Source of the DNA: JABMMZ01 sp040403495
GTDB taxonomy: Bacteria; Bacteroidota; Bacteroidia; NS11-12g; UBA955
DNA length: 64,000 bases
Reading direction: 5' to 3'
Assembly (NCBI GenBank): GCA_040403495.1
Contig: JBBAKM010000005.1
Location: 78,655-142,654 of the forward strand
In this document: piece by piece, positions 17,101 to 25,135 of the stretch
How the letters are laid out: each line of letters begins with the position of its first letter
How positions within the stretch are numbered: position 1 is the first letter of the stretch
The notes under the pieces: model-generated
Told to the model about the DNA's origin: nothing
Database searches by the model: none
Seen by the model: the letters and a program-made list of their open reading frames with translations, nothing else
Translations under genes and position numbers: made by a program

Positions 17101-18826
17101 TACAGTTGTTAGATTGCCAGAAATTGAATTCAGTGGAATACCAAAGCAGTGTATCAACTACCCATTACTAGCATTAGATAGTTTTGCAAAAGACAGAAAT
17201 ACAGGTCAACGTTTTGACAAAGGTGAATGGTCTACAGTTGAATTTAGAAACTCTCGTGACATGGGTAATCCAAATATAGCAAACGTGATTAATAATTCAG
17301 TTAGAACTAAAAAGATATTTGACCCAAGTTTAGGTGCAGGACAATACTTGCTAAAGTTAACTGATATTTCAAGCGGATGTCCTGTGGCAGACAGTGTTGA
17401 AGTGACTGTTAATGGTTTGCCTATTCTTAGAATCAATATCCCTGATACCGTATGTTCAAGTAATGCTCCTTTTGAATTGTTCAACGAACAACCGTCAGGC
17501 CCAGTAGGGACTTGGTCAGGAATAGGAGTCGTAGGTCGTGACTTTAACCCAGGCATCAGTCCTAAAACCAAACAATATGAGGATCCTATCCGTTTGAAAT
17601 ACGAATACACCAATCCTCTAACAGGTTGTAGTGACTCTATTGCGAAAAACATAAGAATTCAAAGCCAACCAGAAGTTACTGTAACTACGCCAAGTCCATA
17701 CCAACAGTGTGAAGGTCAAGTGTTCAACTTAGTTGCAACCAAAGCGTGGGCACAAAACACTAATTGGTCAAGTAGCGGTGATGGTAATTTTTCTGACAAT
17801 AGTACTTTAAGTACCATTTATACCCATGGATTATCTGACACATCTTTAATTGGCTTAAATGGTCAAGTGGTATTAAATATTAATACAATTAAAGAAGGTG
17901 TTTGTCCTCCAGCTAATGATGATATTCAGTTAATAATAGAACCATACCCTCAATACTCAATGCCAGTACATTTTGTTAAATGTGAGGCTGCTGATATTGA
18001 CTTTTCTACTACCGTGTTTAAACCAGCTGGTTCTCCTAATTTGAGATATACTTGGTACTTCGGTAATGGTGATACTCTTAGAAAATCTACAAATGGAAAT
18101 CCACAAAAAAGATATGATACTGCTCAAAGAGGATGGTATGATGTTAATGTAATAGTACATAATCAGTGGGGCGCAAATGACGACCAAGCTTGTAGTATTC
18201 AAAAAGATTCTATTGACTATGTAAGAGTGTTGCCTCAACCAAAAGCAGCCTTTACCAGTGACCCAGGATTCTTTACAACTGTGGCATTCCCTAAATTTAA
18301 ATTTAAAAATGAAACACAATACAGATGGGGTGCAGAAAATATGAGTTACTTGTGGTCGTTTGATTTGAATGATATCGAAGATACTTCTACACAAATCAAC
18401 CCAATTAAAACTTACCCATCTGATACAACAGTTTATTGGGTTAATTTAATGGCAAGATACACCTACCCTGCAAGCGGAGATATTACATTAAGTGAAGATG
18501 TAGTTTGCGAGGACTCTATTGGAGCGTTAAGAAAAATTGGTCCAGACGTAACAGTGTTTGTTCCAACCGCCTTTAGCCCTGAAAGAACAGGACCAAAAGT
18601 AAATAACGTTTTCAGACCAATTGTAAATGGTGAAAAATCTTACAGTATTATTTTGTTTAATAGATGGGGTGAAATCTTATGGGAAAGTAAAGATAAATTT
18701 GAAAGTTGGGATGGACAGTATAAAGACCAAGATGCCCAACAAGATGTTTATATTTGGCACATAAAGGTTACAGCCTACGATGGGGAAGAATATAAATACG
18801 AGGGAACTGTTACCTTGCTAAGATAA
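14177..18826 (+). CDS. giant T9SS type B (gliding-motility-associated C-terminal domain) adhesin-like protein
   Basis: A 1549-residue secreted protein. After a signal peptide (1-22, NAKA) it begins ATHMMGGDITYECL, a conserved Cys-rich N-terminal domain with VYRDCRG that introduces many large Bacteroidota surface proteins. The middle consists of tandem Ig/PKD-like domains rich in paired cysteines (for example CEGDRICFKI, CAGNSLTIEP, CHQDTLKVM). The last 100 residues, with FVPTAFSPERTG, NRWGEILWES and GTVTLLR, form the gliding-motility-associated (type B) sorting domain, which directs T9SS export and surface attachment. Adhesion is inferred from architecture. It is the last gene before a perfect hairpin and is paralogous to the next gene. 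Confidence 0.85.
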   Translation: MNRLYKIALLFTCLLIFDNAKATHMMGGDITYECLSNGRYKFVMKVYRDCRGIPFNNPSISMYCISGGNMSNNTNVNYTRTAINDITPNCSSGTAPCNPENQTAGEGIEEHVFEAIVDFNTSPFKALKDAGCCEIRIKVEQCCRNGAITTISPGNFFTDAMINICNIDKTRKKCNTSPQLSIPPVAYLCCNQPFTYNNGVREVIDGDSLSYELSTPLSANNTNESYTGNFNAQIPMTPFCPPNPGVVNCRPLPNAKPPRGFYFDRETGDIVFTPTKCDEVGVIVIQVNEWRKDSATNKWILIGFTRRDMQLVVKTCPDNNPPYFTGTNKYSVCEGDRICFKIQSKDDPFLPNQTRPDTTVLTWNNGIPGASFTIVDPTAREKQAEFCWTTKIGDARPNPYSFTASAKDDACPKPSLANRGYNVTVAPRAEDKRKYTILDCGRVRFTATPKDTVNYNPKNYRYKYTIRDSTNSGVPFFMTFNRSDSFKFKRGGKYIIEHEINNPPFNCPTIYSDTIILPPVLDVELAFGKDTFLCAGNSLTIEPIVAYGFAPYKYRWEVPVGTHKAGDTLNRITVTPTQTTRIVLRLTDRNRCVDADTMVIKYIKNPIVDIGPNRRICTYDFVTLDAQNADSLIYEWNTMEDTRQITINVAGKYSVKVLDSIYKCFDTDTMELFVNDTVIAISGGDREICHQDTLKVMAKRRPLGFTRQITWRDINSGATVANDSAFRLRITTLATRKYEMFLRVNQGGVLCEDYDTFTLTVNPLPSFIFTPLPPHCYQDGAINLTTRKVAVARAGFDNTIRESDIRYFQQHRNPSWVTGGPVGQNTYVWDFPRFISNDQVPKAGITDIICYEYRDSKGCYNRECKNIRLNPNPTVELDKGTFCQKAGPIDLGKLILRPIPSAKAGGPESFRCLDVPSGSGVDPEAIVYWDYTTIPATPYMDPGLEGENQKTGQYQIEYCFQDAISGCKSCDSAWITVVRLPEIEFSGIPKQCINYPLLALDSFAKDRNTGQRFDKGEWSTVEFRNSRDMGNPNIANVINNSVRTKKIFDPSLGAGQYLLKLTDISSGCPVADSVEVTVNGLPILRINIPDTVCSSNAPFELFNEQPSGPVGTWSGIGVVGRDFNPGISPKTKQYEDPIRLKYEYTNPLTGCSDSIAKNIRIQSQPEVTVTTPSPYQQCEGQVFNLVATKAWAQNTNWSSSGDGNFSDNSTLSTIYTHGLSDTSLIGLNGQVVLNINTIKEGVCPPANDDIQLIIEPYPQYSMPVHFVKCEAADIDFSTTVFKPAGSPNLRYTWYFGNGDTLRKSTNGNPQKRYDTAQRGWYDVNVIVHNQWGANDDQACSIQKDSIDYVRVLPQPKAAFTSDPGFFTTVAFPKFKFKNETQYRWGAENMSYLWSFDLNDIEDTSTQINPIKTYPSDTTVYWVNLMARYTYPASGDITLSEDVVCEDSIGALRKIGPDVTVFVPTAFSPERTGPKVNNVFRPIVNGEKSYSIILFNRWGEILWESKDKFESWDGQYKDQDAQQDVYIWHIKVTAYDGEEYKYEGTVTLLR

Positions 18827-18840
18827 TAACTGTAATGAAA

Positions 18841-18890
18841 AATAAGCCAAAAGTAGTTTTGAAATATATCAAAACTACTTTTGGCTTATT
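18841..18890. terminator. perfect 22-bp inverted repeat (terminator-like, with an embedded -7 box)
   Basis: Left arm 18841-18862 and right arm 18869-18890 are perfect reverse complements of 22 bases around a 6-base AATATA loop. Short T-rich sequence follows. It starts 14 bases after the first adhesin gene ends and stops 8 bases before the ATG of the second. It can act as a strong intrinsic terminator in either direction, but its position at the next start codon also suggests a role there. Confidence 0.8.
18876..18883 (+). promoter_or_regulatory. -7 promoter box inside the hairpin right arm
   Basis: TACTTTTG is an exact TAnnTTTG match within the right arm, 15 bases before the ATG at 18899. 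A TTTG at 18858-18861 gives only 14 bases of spacing, not 19. If used, transcription would begin at about the end of the hairpin and leave a leader of under 12 bases. Because the arms are palindromic, the same box occurs on the minus strand at 18848-18855. Confidence 0.35.
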
Positions 18891-18898
18891 TTAAGAAT

Positions 18899-21800
18899 AT
18901 GAAAAACAATAATCGAAATATCTTTTTTAAGAATCTTATAGGTTGTTTCATTTTTATTGTTTTTTCTCAATCACACTATCTAAAAGCATCACATATTTTA
19001 GGCGCCGAAATTACCTACAAACATGTTGTTGCTTCAAAGTATAAATTCTACTTAACTGTTTACAGAGATTGTAACGAATGTAAGTTCAATGGCAATGGAG
19101 GGGGAAACTCTACTTTGAATTGCAGTGACATTTCGAGCTTAACAATTAGAGGTTCTGAGGGGACTAATTATTCTCATATAGATCTGGCATCGATTGAATT
19201 GCTAAGAAAAGAAGTAGATGATATAACAAAAACATGTTCTACGGCGGTCTCTAAATGTGGGATTAACGCGACAGTAAACTATGGTTTCGAAAAACAAGTA
19301 TTTGAAGGTGAATTTGATTTTACTGATTTGCTTGGTCAAAACTACTGTATGTTTGATGTTTCTATAGGTATTTCATCTAGAAATATTAAAGTAAACCCAA
19401 CAACCGCTGAGCAGAATTTTTATAATTTTGCGACCTTATCACTATGCAACAATAATAGCAATCAATCAACTGTTTTTCAAAATTCACCACAGTTTCTTTA
19501 TCCCATAAATCAGTCCCAGATTATAAGTTTAGGGGTTTCTAATCCTGATAATGATTCTTTGGTTTTCTTTTTAAAGCCTGCCAAAGTGAATCGTTTGTCA
19601 AATGTAAGTTACAGTAGTGGTAGGAACTTCAACGAGCCATTTTCTTACTTTTGTTTAAATACGTCCATTTCTTGCGTCCCCAATGTGACTTCCATGCCTT
19701 TTCAAGGCTTTTACATATCCAGCTTAACGGGTGATATTGCGTTTACGCCTATTCTAAATAATCAAGGCGGTGTAATAGTTGTAGAATGTGAGGAGTGGAA
19801 AAAGGATATTAATGGCGTATATTTTTTGGCAGGTGTAGTCAGAAGAGATATTTATGCTGAAACAATCAATGCCAACAACAATACACCAAGTATTGTCCTA
19901 TCTAATAATAACCTTGTAATATGCCAAGGAGAAACGAAAAGTATAGAAATTCAGATTGCAGATTTGCCTTTTAATTCCTCTGTTTTTGATAATACTGAAA
20001 TTGAACTATTGGGGAATGAATCAAACGCAATTATTGAACCATTGCTAAGCCAATTGCCTGGAGTAAAAAGATTTAAATTAACTGTTGTAGGAACTGCTTT
20101 AAATATAGGGGAACATAGGTTGTTTATTAAAGTTAAAGATAATCATTGTCCTATCTATTCAGAATCTTCTCAAACGCTTTTTTTGAATATCAAGTCTTTG
20201 CCTAATTTTGTAATTAATAAGAATATTAAAAATTGTGGTGACTTAACACTTCAACCACAGCAAAACAGTTTACGTAACTATTTGTGGACCTTAAAAAACA
20301 TAAATGGACAAATTATAAAACAATCAAATTCAAGAAAATTAAATCACCAACTTCAAAATGGAGGACAATATATTGCTGAAGTTATGGTGCCAATGACTAA
20401 CACAAGCTGTGAAAAATTAGTGATTGATACATTTTTTGTAGAAGATCTTACCCCACCAGAACTCAATATGGGGTCAGATATTAAAGTATGTAAAAATACA
20501 CCTTTTGAATTAATGCCTATTACAGAGGTTGAAAAGCCTGGTGGACAGTGGTTTGTAAATAATACGCTTGTAAATGATGTTCCATTTAAAGGAAAAACCA
20601 ATGTTGCAACCCAATTGGTGTTTAGATACAAATTGCCTAATGGATGTTATACAGATGATGTGGTAAAAATAGATATCCATCCTTCATTGGATTATTCTCT
20701 AAGTGATGTTAATTTATGTTTGAATGAACTAAAAGAATTCAATAAAATTTATTTAGAATCTCAAGGGTTAAGTGCTGTTAAAAAGTTTGAATTAACCGAA
20801 ACCGATGTAAATGTAGATCTTAATAATCCTGTTTTGAATCAATGGGAGTTTGGATTAATTGAAAGTAAACCATCCTCTTTTAAACTGTTTTCTGTAATTG
20901 AAGATATAAACTCTTGTGTTTACATTGATACCATTAATGTAGAAATAAAAGATACATTCAAAATTGATTTGGTTTTGCCTCGTTCTATATGTATCAACAA
21001 ATTGCCTTTTGCTTTGCCTCAGCTAGCTAATGGAAATTGGACTTTATTGCCCAATAATACAAATTTGACAAATAAATTAAGACTGAGTGATATAGGTTCA
21101 AATAAAAATGTCCTTTTAAAGCTAATGGTCGAAAATAATACTTGCTATTCTCAAAATAGTTATGAGTTGAATGTTTTAGATACCGTAGAAATAGATTTTC
21201 AAGGGCCAGATAAGGTTAGATTATGTGAGAATTTTGAACAATTTAATTTAATTGCTAACCCTGCAAATGGAACATGGTATGGAACAGGCGTTGATGGAAA
21301 TGTGTTTAAGTTGACTAAGGATAATAACGACATTAAAAATAATGTAGTTTTTTACCGTTATAACGCAGCAAATGGATGTGTTTCAAATAAAGATTTTTCA
21401 ATCGAAGTCAACAAATTGCCATATTTGAATATTTACCACCCACAAGACAGTGTTTGTTTTGGTGATATTATTCAGTTTCAAGCAGAAATTCACGAGAATT
21501 ATTCAGGTTATTGGTTTACAAATGGTTATGGTAGATTTAATACACCTAATCAATTATTTACCACGTATTACCCTTCTAAGCAAGATGTTCAACTGGGTCT
21601 GACAAGTTTCTTGTATACGATTCAAACAAATGGTATCTGTGGTAATGTAAGTAAGCAGGTTGAGGTATTTATCAAAGATGGTCCAGTAGGCTCTATTGTT
21701 TTAGACTATCCTCAAGAGATATGTGAGCCCGCCAAAATTCAATTTAAATCTAATTTTAATGATATAACCTTACAAAAATGGTATATCAATGACAGTCTGA

Positions 21801-22471
21801 TTGAAACTTATGATTATGAATTCCCATTTGAAACAACATTGAAAGCAGGAGAGTATTTTGTGAAAACAAAAGTAAAGGATGGGTCTTGTTCAGCCACAGG
21901 GATTTCAGAAAAGATTATTGTTTTACCTCAACCCAAAGTTGATTTTTATTCGAATCCTAATGGTAAAATGTCAAAAGAAATGCCAAGGTTATATGTTAAG
22001 GATTTGTCACATTGTAAACATGGACATACAATTTCTTGGTATTATAATGACTCTTTAATAAACAATCAAGACAGAGAGTTCTCTTTTGTGGTTAACAAAG
22101 AAATTTCGGATTTTAAAATAAAATTGATAGCAGAAAGTTTAAAAGGAGCATGCAAAGATTCCATAATTAGGGATTATCAGTTCGTTCCAATCTATCAGTT
22201 ATTTATTCCCGATGCTTTTACTCCTGATTCCAAAGGACCTGATATGAACAATGTATTTAAAGTGTTTGGCCCAACTATGAAGAAATACAATATTGAGATT
22301 TTTAATAGATTTGGAGAAAAAGTGTTCTATAGCAATGATATGACTCAAGTTTGGGATGGAACATACAATGGTAAATTATGCATTCAAGGGGTCTATTTTT
22401 ACAAAATAGTTACAATCGATATAGAAGGGTTTGATAGAGATTACTCCGGAACTGTTACTCTTTTAAGGTAA
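18899..22471 (+). CDS. second giant T9SS type B adhesin-like protein, paralogue of the preceding gene
   Basis: About 1190 residues. The start was placed at ATG 18899, giving MKNNNRN and a normal signal sequence ending YLKA; an in-frame TTG at 18881 lies inside the hairpin and is unlikely. The mature protein begins SHILGAEITYKH and contains VYRDCNEC, clearly related to the N-terminal domain of the preceding protein. Cys-containing Ig-like repeats follow (CKNTPFELMP, CINKLPFALP, CFGDIIQFQA). The C-terminal type B sorting domain has FIPDAFTPDSKGP, NRFGEKVFYS and ends GTVTLLR, identical in its last seven residues to its neighbour. It is predicted to be T9SS-exported and surface-bound. The function is otherwise unknown. 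Confidence 0.85.
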   Translation: MKNNNRNIFFKNLIGCFIFIVFSQSHYLKASHILGAEITYKHVVASKYKFYLTVYRDCNECKFNGNGGGNSTLNCSDISSLTIRGSEGTNYSHIDLASIELLRKEVDDITKTCSTAVSKCGINATVNYGFEKQVFEGEFDFTDLLGQNYCMFDVSIGISSRNIKVNPTTAEQNFYNFATLSLCNNNSNQSTVFQNSPQFLYPINQSQIISLGVSNPDNDSLVFFLKPAKVNRLSNVSYSSGRNFNEPFSYFCLNTSISCVPNVTSMPFQGFYISSLTGDIAFTPILNNQGGVIVVECEEWKKDINGVYFLAGVVRRDIYAETINANNNTPSIVLSNNNLVICQGETKSIEIQIADLPFNSSVFDNTEIELLGNESNAIIEPLLSQLPGVKRFKLTVVGTALNIGEHRLFIKVKDNHCPIYSESSQTLFLNIKSLPNFVINKNIKNCGDLTLQPQQNSLRNYLWTLKNINGQIIKQSNSRKLNHQLQNGGQYIAEVMVPMTNTSCEKLVIDTFFVEDLTPPELNMGSDIKVCKNTPFELMPITEVEKPGGQWFVNNTLVNDVPFKGKTNVATQLVFRYKLPNGCYTDDVVKIDIHPSLDYSLSDVNLCLNELKEFNKIYLESQGLSAVKKFELTETDVNVDLNNPVLNQWEFGLIESKPSSFKLFSVIEDINSCVYIDTINVEIKDTFKIDLVLPRSICINKLPFALPQLANGNWTLLPNNTNLTNKLRLSDIGSNKNVLLKLMVENNTCYSQNSYELNVLDTVEIDFQGPDKVRLCENFEQFNLIANPANGTWYGTGVDGNVFKLTKDNNDIKNNVVFYRYNAANGCVSNKDFSIEVNKLPYLNIYHPQDSVCFGDIIQFQAEIHENYSGYWFTNGYGRFNTPNQLFTTYYPSKQDVQLGLTSFLYTIQTNGICGNVSKQVEVFIKDGPVGSIVLDYPQEICEPAKIQFKSNFNDITLQKWYINDSLIETYDYEFPFETTLKAGEYFVKTKVKDGSCSATGISEKIIVLPQPKVDFYSNPNGKMSKEMPRLYVKDLSHCKHGHTISWYYNDSLINNQDREFSFVVNKEISDFKIKLIAESLKGACKDSIIRDYQFVPIYQLFIPDAFTPDSKGPDMNNVFKVFGPTMKKYNIEIFNRFGEKVFYSNDMTQVWDGTYNGKLCIQGVYFYKIVTIDIEGFDRDYSGTVTLLR

Positions 22472-22503
22472 TTAAATTATTTTACATATTTATGGCAAAA
22501 CCA

Positions 22504-22535
22504 TTTGATGGTTTAGTATTTATTTAATAATTTCG
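22504..22535 (+). promoter_or_regulatory. candidate promoter of gltA
   Basis: TTTG at 22504-22507 is followed after 20 bases by TAATTTCG (22528-22535), one mismatch from TAnnTTTG. The predicted start of transcription leaves a leader of about 45 bases before the gltA ATG. Confidence 0.45.
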
Positions 22536-22588
22536 CAACAATATCATTTCAACGTTGTTTACCAAATAAAATAAGTCATAAAAATAAT

Positions 22589-23890
22589 ATGCCAGACACA
22601 AAACCACAAAATTGCACCATTACTCTTGAAGGTAATACTTACGAATTTCCAGTTATTGTTGGAACCGAAGGAGAGAAAGCCATTGATATCTCAAAACTAA
22701 GAGACACAACAGGTTATGTTACACTTGATGTAGGATATAAAAATACAGGAGCCACTAAAAGTAATATTACATTCTTAGATGGAGAATTGGGGATTTTAAG
22801 ACACAGAGGTTATTCTATTGAAGACTTAGCTGAAAAAGCAAATTTCTTAGAAGTTGCCTATTTGTTACTGAAAGGTGAGTTGCCAAACAAAGACCAATTC
22901 GAAGATTTCGATAATTCAATCAGACATCATACCCTAGTTAATGAAGATTTGCAAAATATCTTCAAAACATTCCCTACTGGATCTCATCCAATGGGACAAT
23001 TAATCGCAATGATTTCCTCATTGTCAGCTTACTACCCAAAAGCACTTGATCCAAACAGAAGTCAAGACGCTAAAAGTAGAACTATGCTCAGATTATTGGC
23101 TAAAATGCCAACAATTTGTGCCATGATTTACAAGAAAAGTATTGGACACCCAGTTGTATATCCAAACAATAACTTAGATTACGTAAGTAATTTCCTTACT
23201 ATGACATTCAAACACGTAAGTGATCCAGAATATGTGCCAGATCCAGTTGTAGTTGATGCAATGAACAAATTGTTAATTTTACATGCAGACCATGAGCAAA
23301 ATTGTTCTGCTAGTACTGTTAGGTTAGTAGGTTCTTCTCAAGCAAATTTATATGCAACAACAGCGGCTGGTATAGCTGCGTTATGGGGCCCATTACATGG
23401 TGGTGCTAACCAAGAAGTTTTGGAAATGTTAGAAGCTATAAAATTAGATGGTGGTAATGTTCAAAAATGGGTTGACAAAGCAAAAGATAAAAATGATCCA
23501 TTCAGACTGATGGGATTCGGACACAGAGTTTACAAGAACTTTGACCCAAGAGCAAAAATTATTAAAAAAGCATGTGATGATGTTTTAAATAAATTAGGAA
23601 TCAATGATCCAGTATTGGAGATTGCCAAAAAATTAGAAGAAGCAGCTTTAACTGATCCTTATTTCGTAGAAAGAAAATTATACCCTAACGTAGATTTCTA
23701 CTCAGGAATTATTTATCGTTCTATCGGATTCCCAACAGAGATGTTCACAGCGTTATTTGCGATAGGAAGACTCCCGGGTTGGATTTCTCAGTGGCAGGAA
23801 ATGATTAATGAAAGTCAGCCTATTGGAAGACCAAGGCAAATTTACACTGGTCAAACCCCAAGAGCTTTCGTTAATAGAGGAGAAAGATAA
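22589..23890 (+). CDS. gltA: citrate synthase
   Basis: A 433-residue citrate synthase, which condenses acetyl-CoA and oxaloacetate as the first step of the TCA cycle in the cytosol. The catalytic triad is visible: His270 in PLHGGAN, His312 in GFGHRVYK and Asp369 in NVDFYSG, corresponding to E. coli His264, His305 and Asp362. The length and N-terminal beta-domain (residues 8-65) match the larger hexameric, NADH-regulated type of Gram-negative bacteria, though sensitivity to NADH cannot be judged here. It is monocistronic: its own promoter candidate lies upstream and a strong hairpin terminator directly downstream. Confidence 0.97.
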   Translation: MPDTKPQNCTITLEGNTYEFPVIVGTEGEKAIDISKLRDTTGYVTLDVGYKNTGATKSNITFLDGELGILRHRGYSIEDLAEKANFLEVAYLLLKGELPNKDQFEDFDNSIRHHTLVNEDLQNIFKTFPTGSHPMGQLIAMISSLSAYYPKALDPNRSQDAKSRTMLRLLAKMPTICAMIYKKSIGHPVVYPNNNLDYVSNFLTMTFKHVSDPEYVPDPVVVDAMNKLLILHADHEQNCSASTVRLVGSSQANLYATTAAGIAALWGPLHGGANQEVLEMLEAIKLDGGNVQKWVDKAKDKNDPFRLMGFGHRVYKNFDPRAKIIKKACDDVLNKLGINDPVLEIAKKLEEAALTDPYFVERKLYPNVDFYSGIIYRSIGFPTEMFTALFAIGRLPGWISQWQEMINESQPIGRPRQIYTGQTPRAFVNRGER

Positions 23891-23910
23891 AATAACCAGA
23901 ATAATTACAC

Positions 23911-23939
23911 AAAAAAGCCGATTTTTAATCGGCTTTTTT
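23911..23939. terminator. bidirectional intrinsic terminator after gltA
   Basis: A 13-bp perfect stem (23911-23923 with 23927-23939) around a TTT loop, with an A-tract on one side and a T-tract on the other. It separates gltA from the convergent TPR gene, whose stop codon lies at its right edge, so it can serve both strands. Confidence 0.9.
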
Positions 23940-24538
23940 TATTCAGTTAAAATCCATAACCCATTTTGATTTTTAGGTCTTAATCGTTTGATTTTTTCAA
24001 TAAAGTTATTAATTAGTGGTACATCGGGTAGATATGGATCCATAAGTTCTATTTGAGATAAATGGAAAATCATATCGTCAATTTGAACTGAGCTTAACCC
24101 TTTTTTACGCAAAATCCTCTCATAGGCTATTCCAACTTGTTTGTATGCATCTGTTAAGCCAGATGGGCGGTTATTGCGCTCTAATTGTATGAATTTTTTA
24201 TAGTGTTTAATACACAAACTGTCTTTTTTTAATCTTATGTAATTTAACCCTTTGTTCCAATGTGCTCTTGATGAATTACTGTCGTTCTGTATGGTAATTG
24301 AATACAAGGAATCCGCTTCTTGATACTTTTGTTGTTTGTGTTTAGAAAAACCCAACAGGGTATAAAGATTCCAGTTCTGCGGTTCTTTTGCAAGTGCAAG
24401 AGAATAATAATAGTCTGCTTTTACATAGTTTCTGTCATTCATTTCTTTGTTCCCTAAAGAAACCAAATCAATTCCATCTTGTGCCTTGATATTTTGAAAA
24501 AAGAAAAGGATTGGTAATGTAAAAATTAGATATTTCAT
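23939..24538 (-). CDS. exported tetratricopeptide-repeat protein
   Basis: A 199-residue protein with a signal peptide (residues 1-19, ending IKA). TPR-like helical pairs occupy about residues 25-130, with the consensus-like stretches ADYYYSLALAKEPQNWNLYTL and AHWNKGLNYIRLKKDSLCI. TPRs mediate protein-protein contacts, here probably in the periplasm. It is last in a minus-strand operon, three bases after the unrecognised 197-residue protein and downstream of the giant PKD protein. No sorting domain is present, so it should stay in the periplasm. The function is unknown; a chaperone or assembly role for the co-transcribed surface protein is speculation. Confidence 0.7.
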   Translation of the reverse strand: MKYLIFTLPILFFFQNIKAQDGIDLVSLGNKEMNDRNYVKADYYYSLALAKEPQNWNLYTLLGFSKHKQQKYQEADSLYSITIQNDSNSSRAHWNKGLNYIRLKKDSLCIKHYKKFIQLERNNRPSGLTDAYKQVGIAYERILRKKGLSSVQIDDMIFHLSQIELMDPYLPDVPLINNFIEKIKRLRPKNQNGLWILTE

Positions 24539-24541
24539 AGA

Positions 24542-25135
24542 TTAAAATAAATAGCCTGAATAATGTTGCTTTTTGAAAAGTAGGTTCATCTGCCTTTGGT
24601 AAAATAATTCTGTCTTTACAGGTTCAACCCATTCAAATTGCCAAATCATGTTTTGCATTCTTTTGGGATGTTGGTAATTAAATGGAATGTTTTTTACAAA
24701 AGGCAAATGAAAAAATAGTGACCACCGAGATTTTATATCAATCAACACAAACCGAATAGAATCCCTATTTTGTGGGAATACATGTATAGTGTATCCACCA
24801 ATAGTTTGTTCTATGTCATCAAAATTTGCTCTATAAACACCTATTAATGTTTTAAATCGACCTAAAAAATCCGTTACACTTTGCCAGTTTTTGTCTCCTT
24901 GTATAAATGAGTTCATGTTTTTATTATACCAATATTCCCTTGCCCGTTTTACTTGATAGGCATTTTGCATTGGTGTTATCAAATGGGATTGATGGTTTTG
25001 GTTGAAATAATAGATACTATCAGCTTTACCCTTAGCCCATAATTTTAAAACAGGAATAAGTCTCGTAGGATTTGATTGACCTATAACATTAAATTGGGTG
25101 TTAAAGTAGATAAGTATTAATCCTAACTGTTTCAA
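24542..25135 (-). CDS. unrecognised exported protein
   Basis: A 197-residue protein not recognised as any family. It begins with TTG directly after the stop of the PKD-repeat gene; no nearby ATG would preserve the hydrophobic N-terminal segment (residues 2-19, ending VIGQ) that looks like a signal peptide. The mature part has a mixed alpha/beta composition rich in aromatic and basic residues (HPKRMQNMIWQFEWVEP, KKQHYSGYLF) and no cysteines. The tight spacing (0 bases upstream, 3 downstream to the TPR gene) suggests a three-gene operon and a shared function with the giant T9SS cargo. Confidence 0.6.
   Translation of the reverse strand: MKQLGLILIYFNTQFNVIGQSNPTRLIPVLKLWAKGKADSIYYFNQNHQSHLITPMQNAYQVKRAREYWYNKNMNSFIQGDKNWQSVTDFLGRFKTLIGVYRANFDDIEQTIGGYTIHVFPQNRDSIRFVLIDIKSRWSLFFHLPFVKNIPFNYQHPKRMQNMIWQFEWVEPVKTELFYQRQMNLLFKKQHYSGYLF

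Noticed and set aside
16907..17652. Antisense and alternative-frame open frames of 60-150 codons, here and across the window
   Set aside because: They overlap well-supported genes, lack homologous motifs and promoters, and are what AT-rich coding sequence produces by chance.
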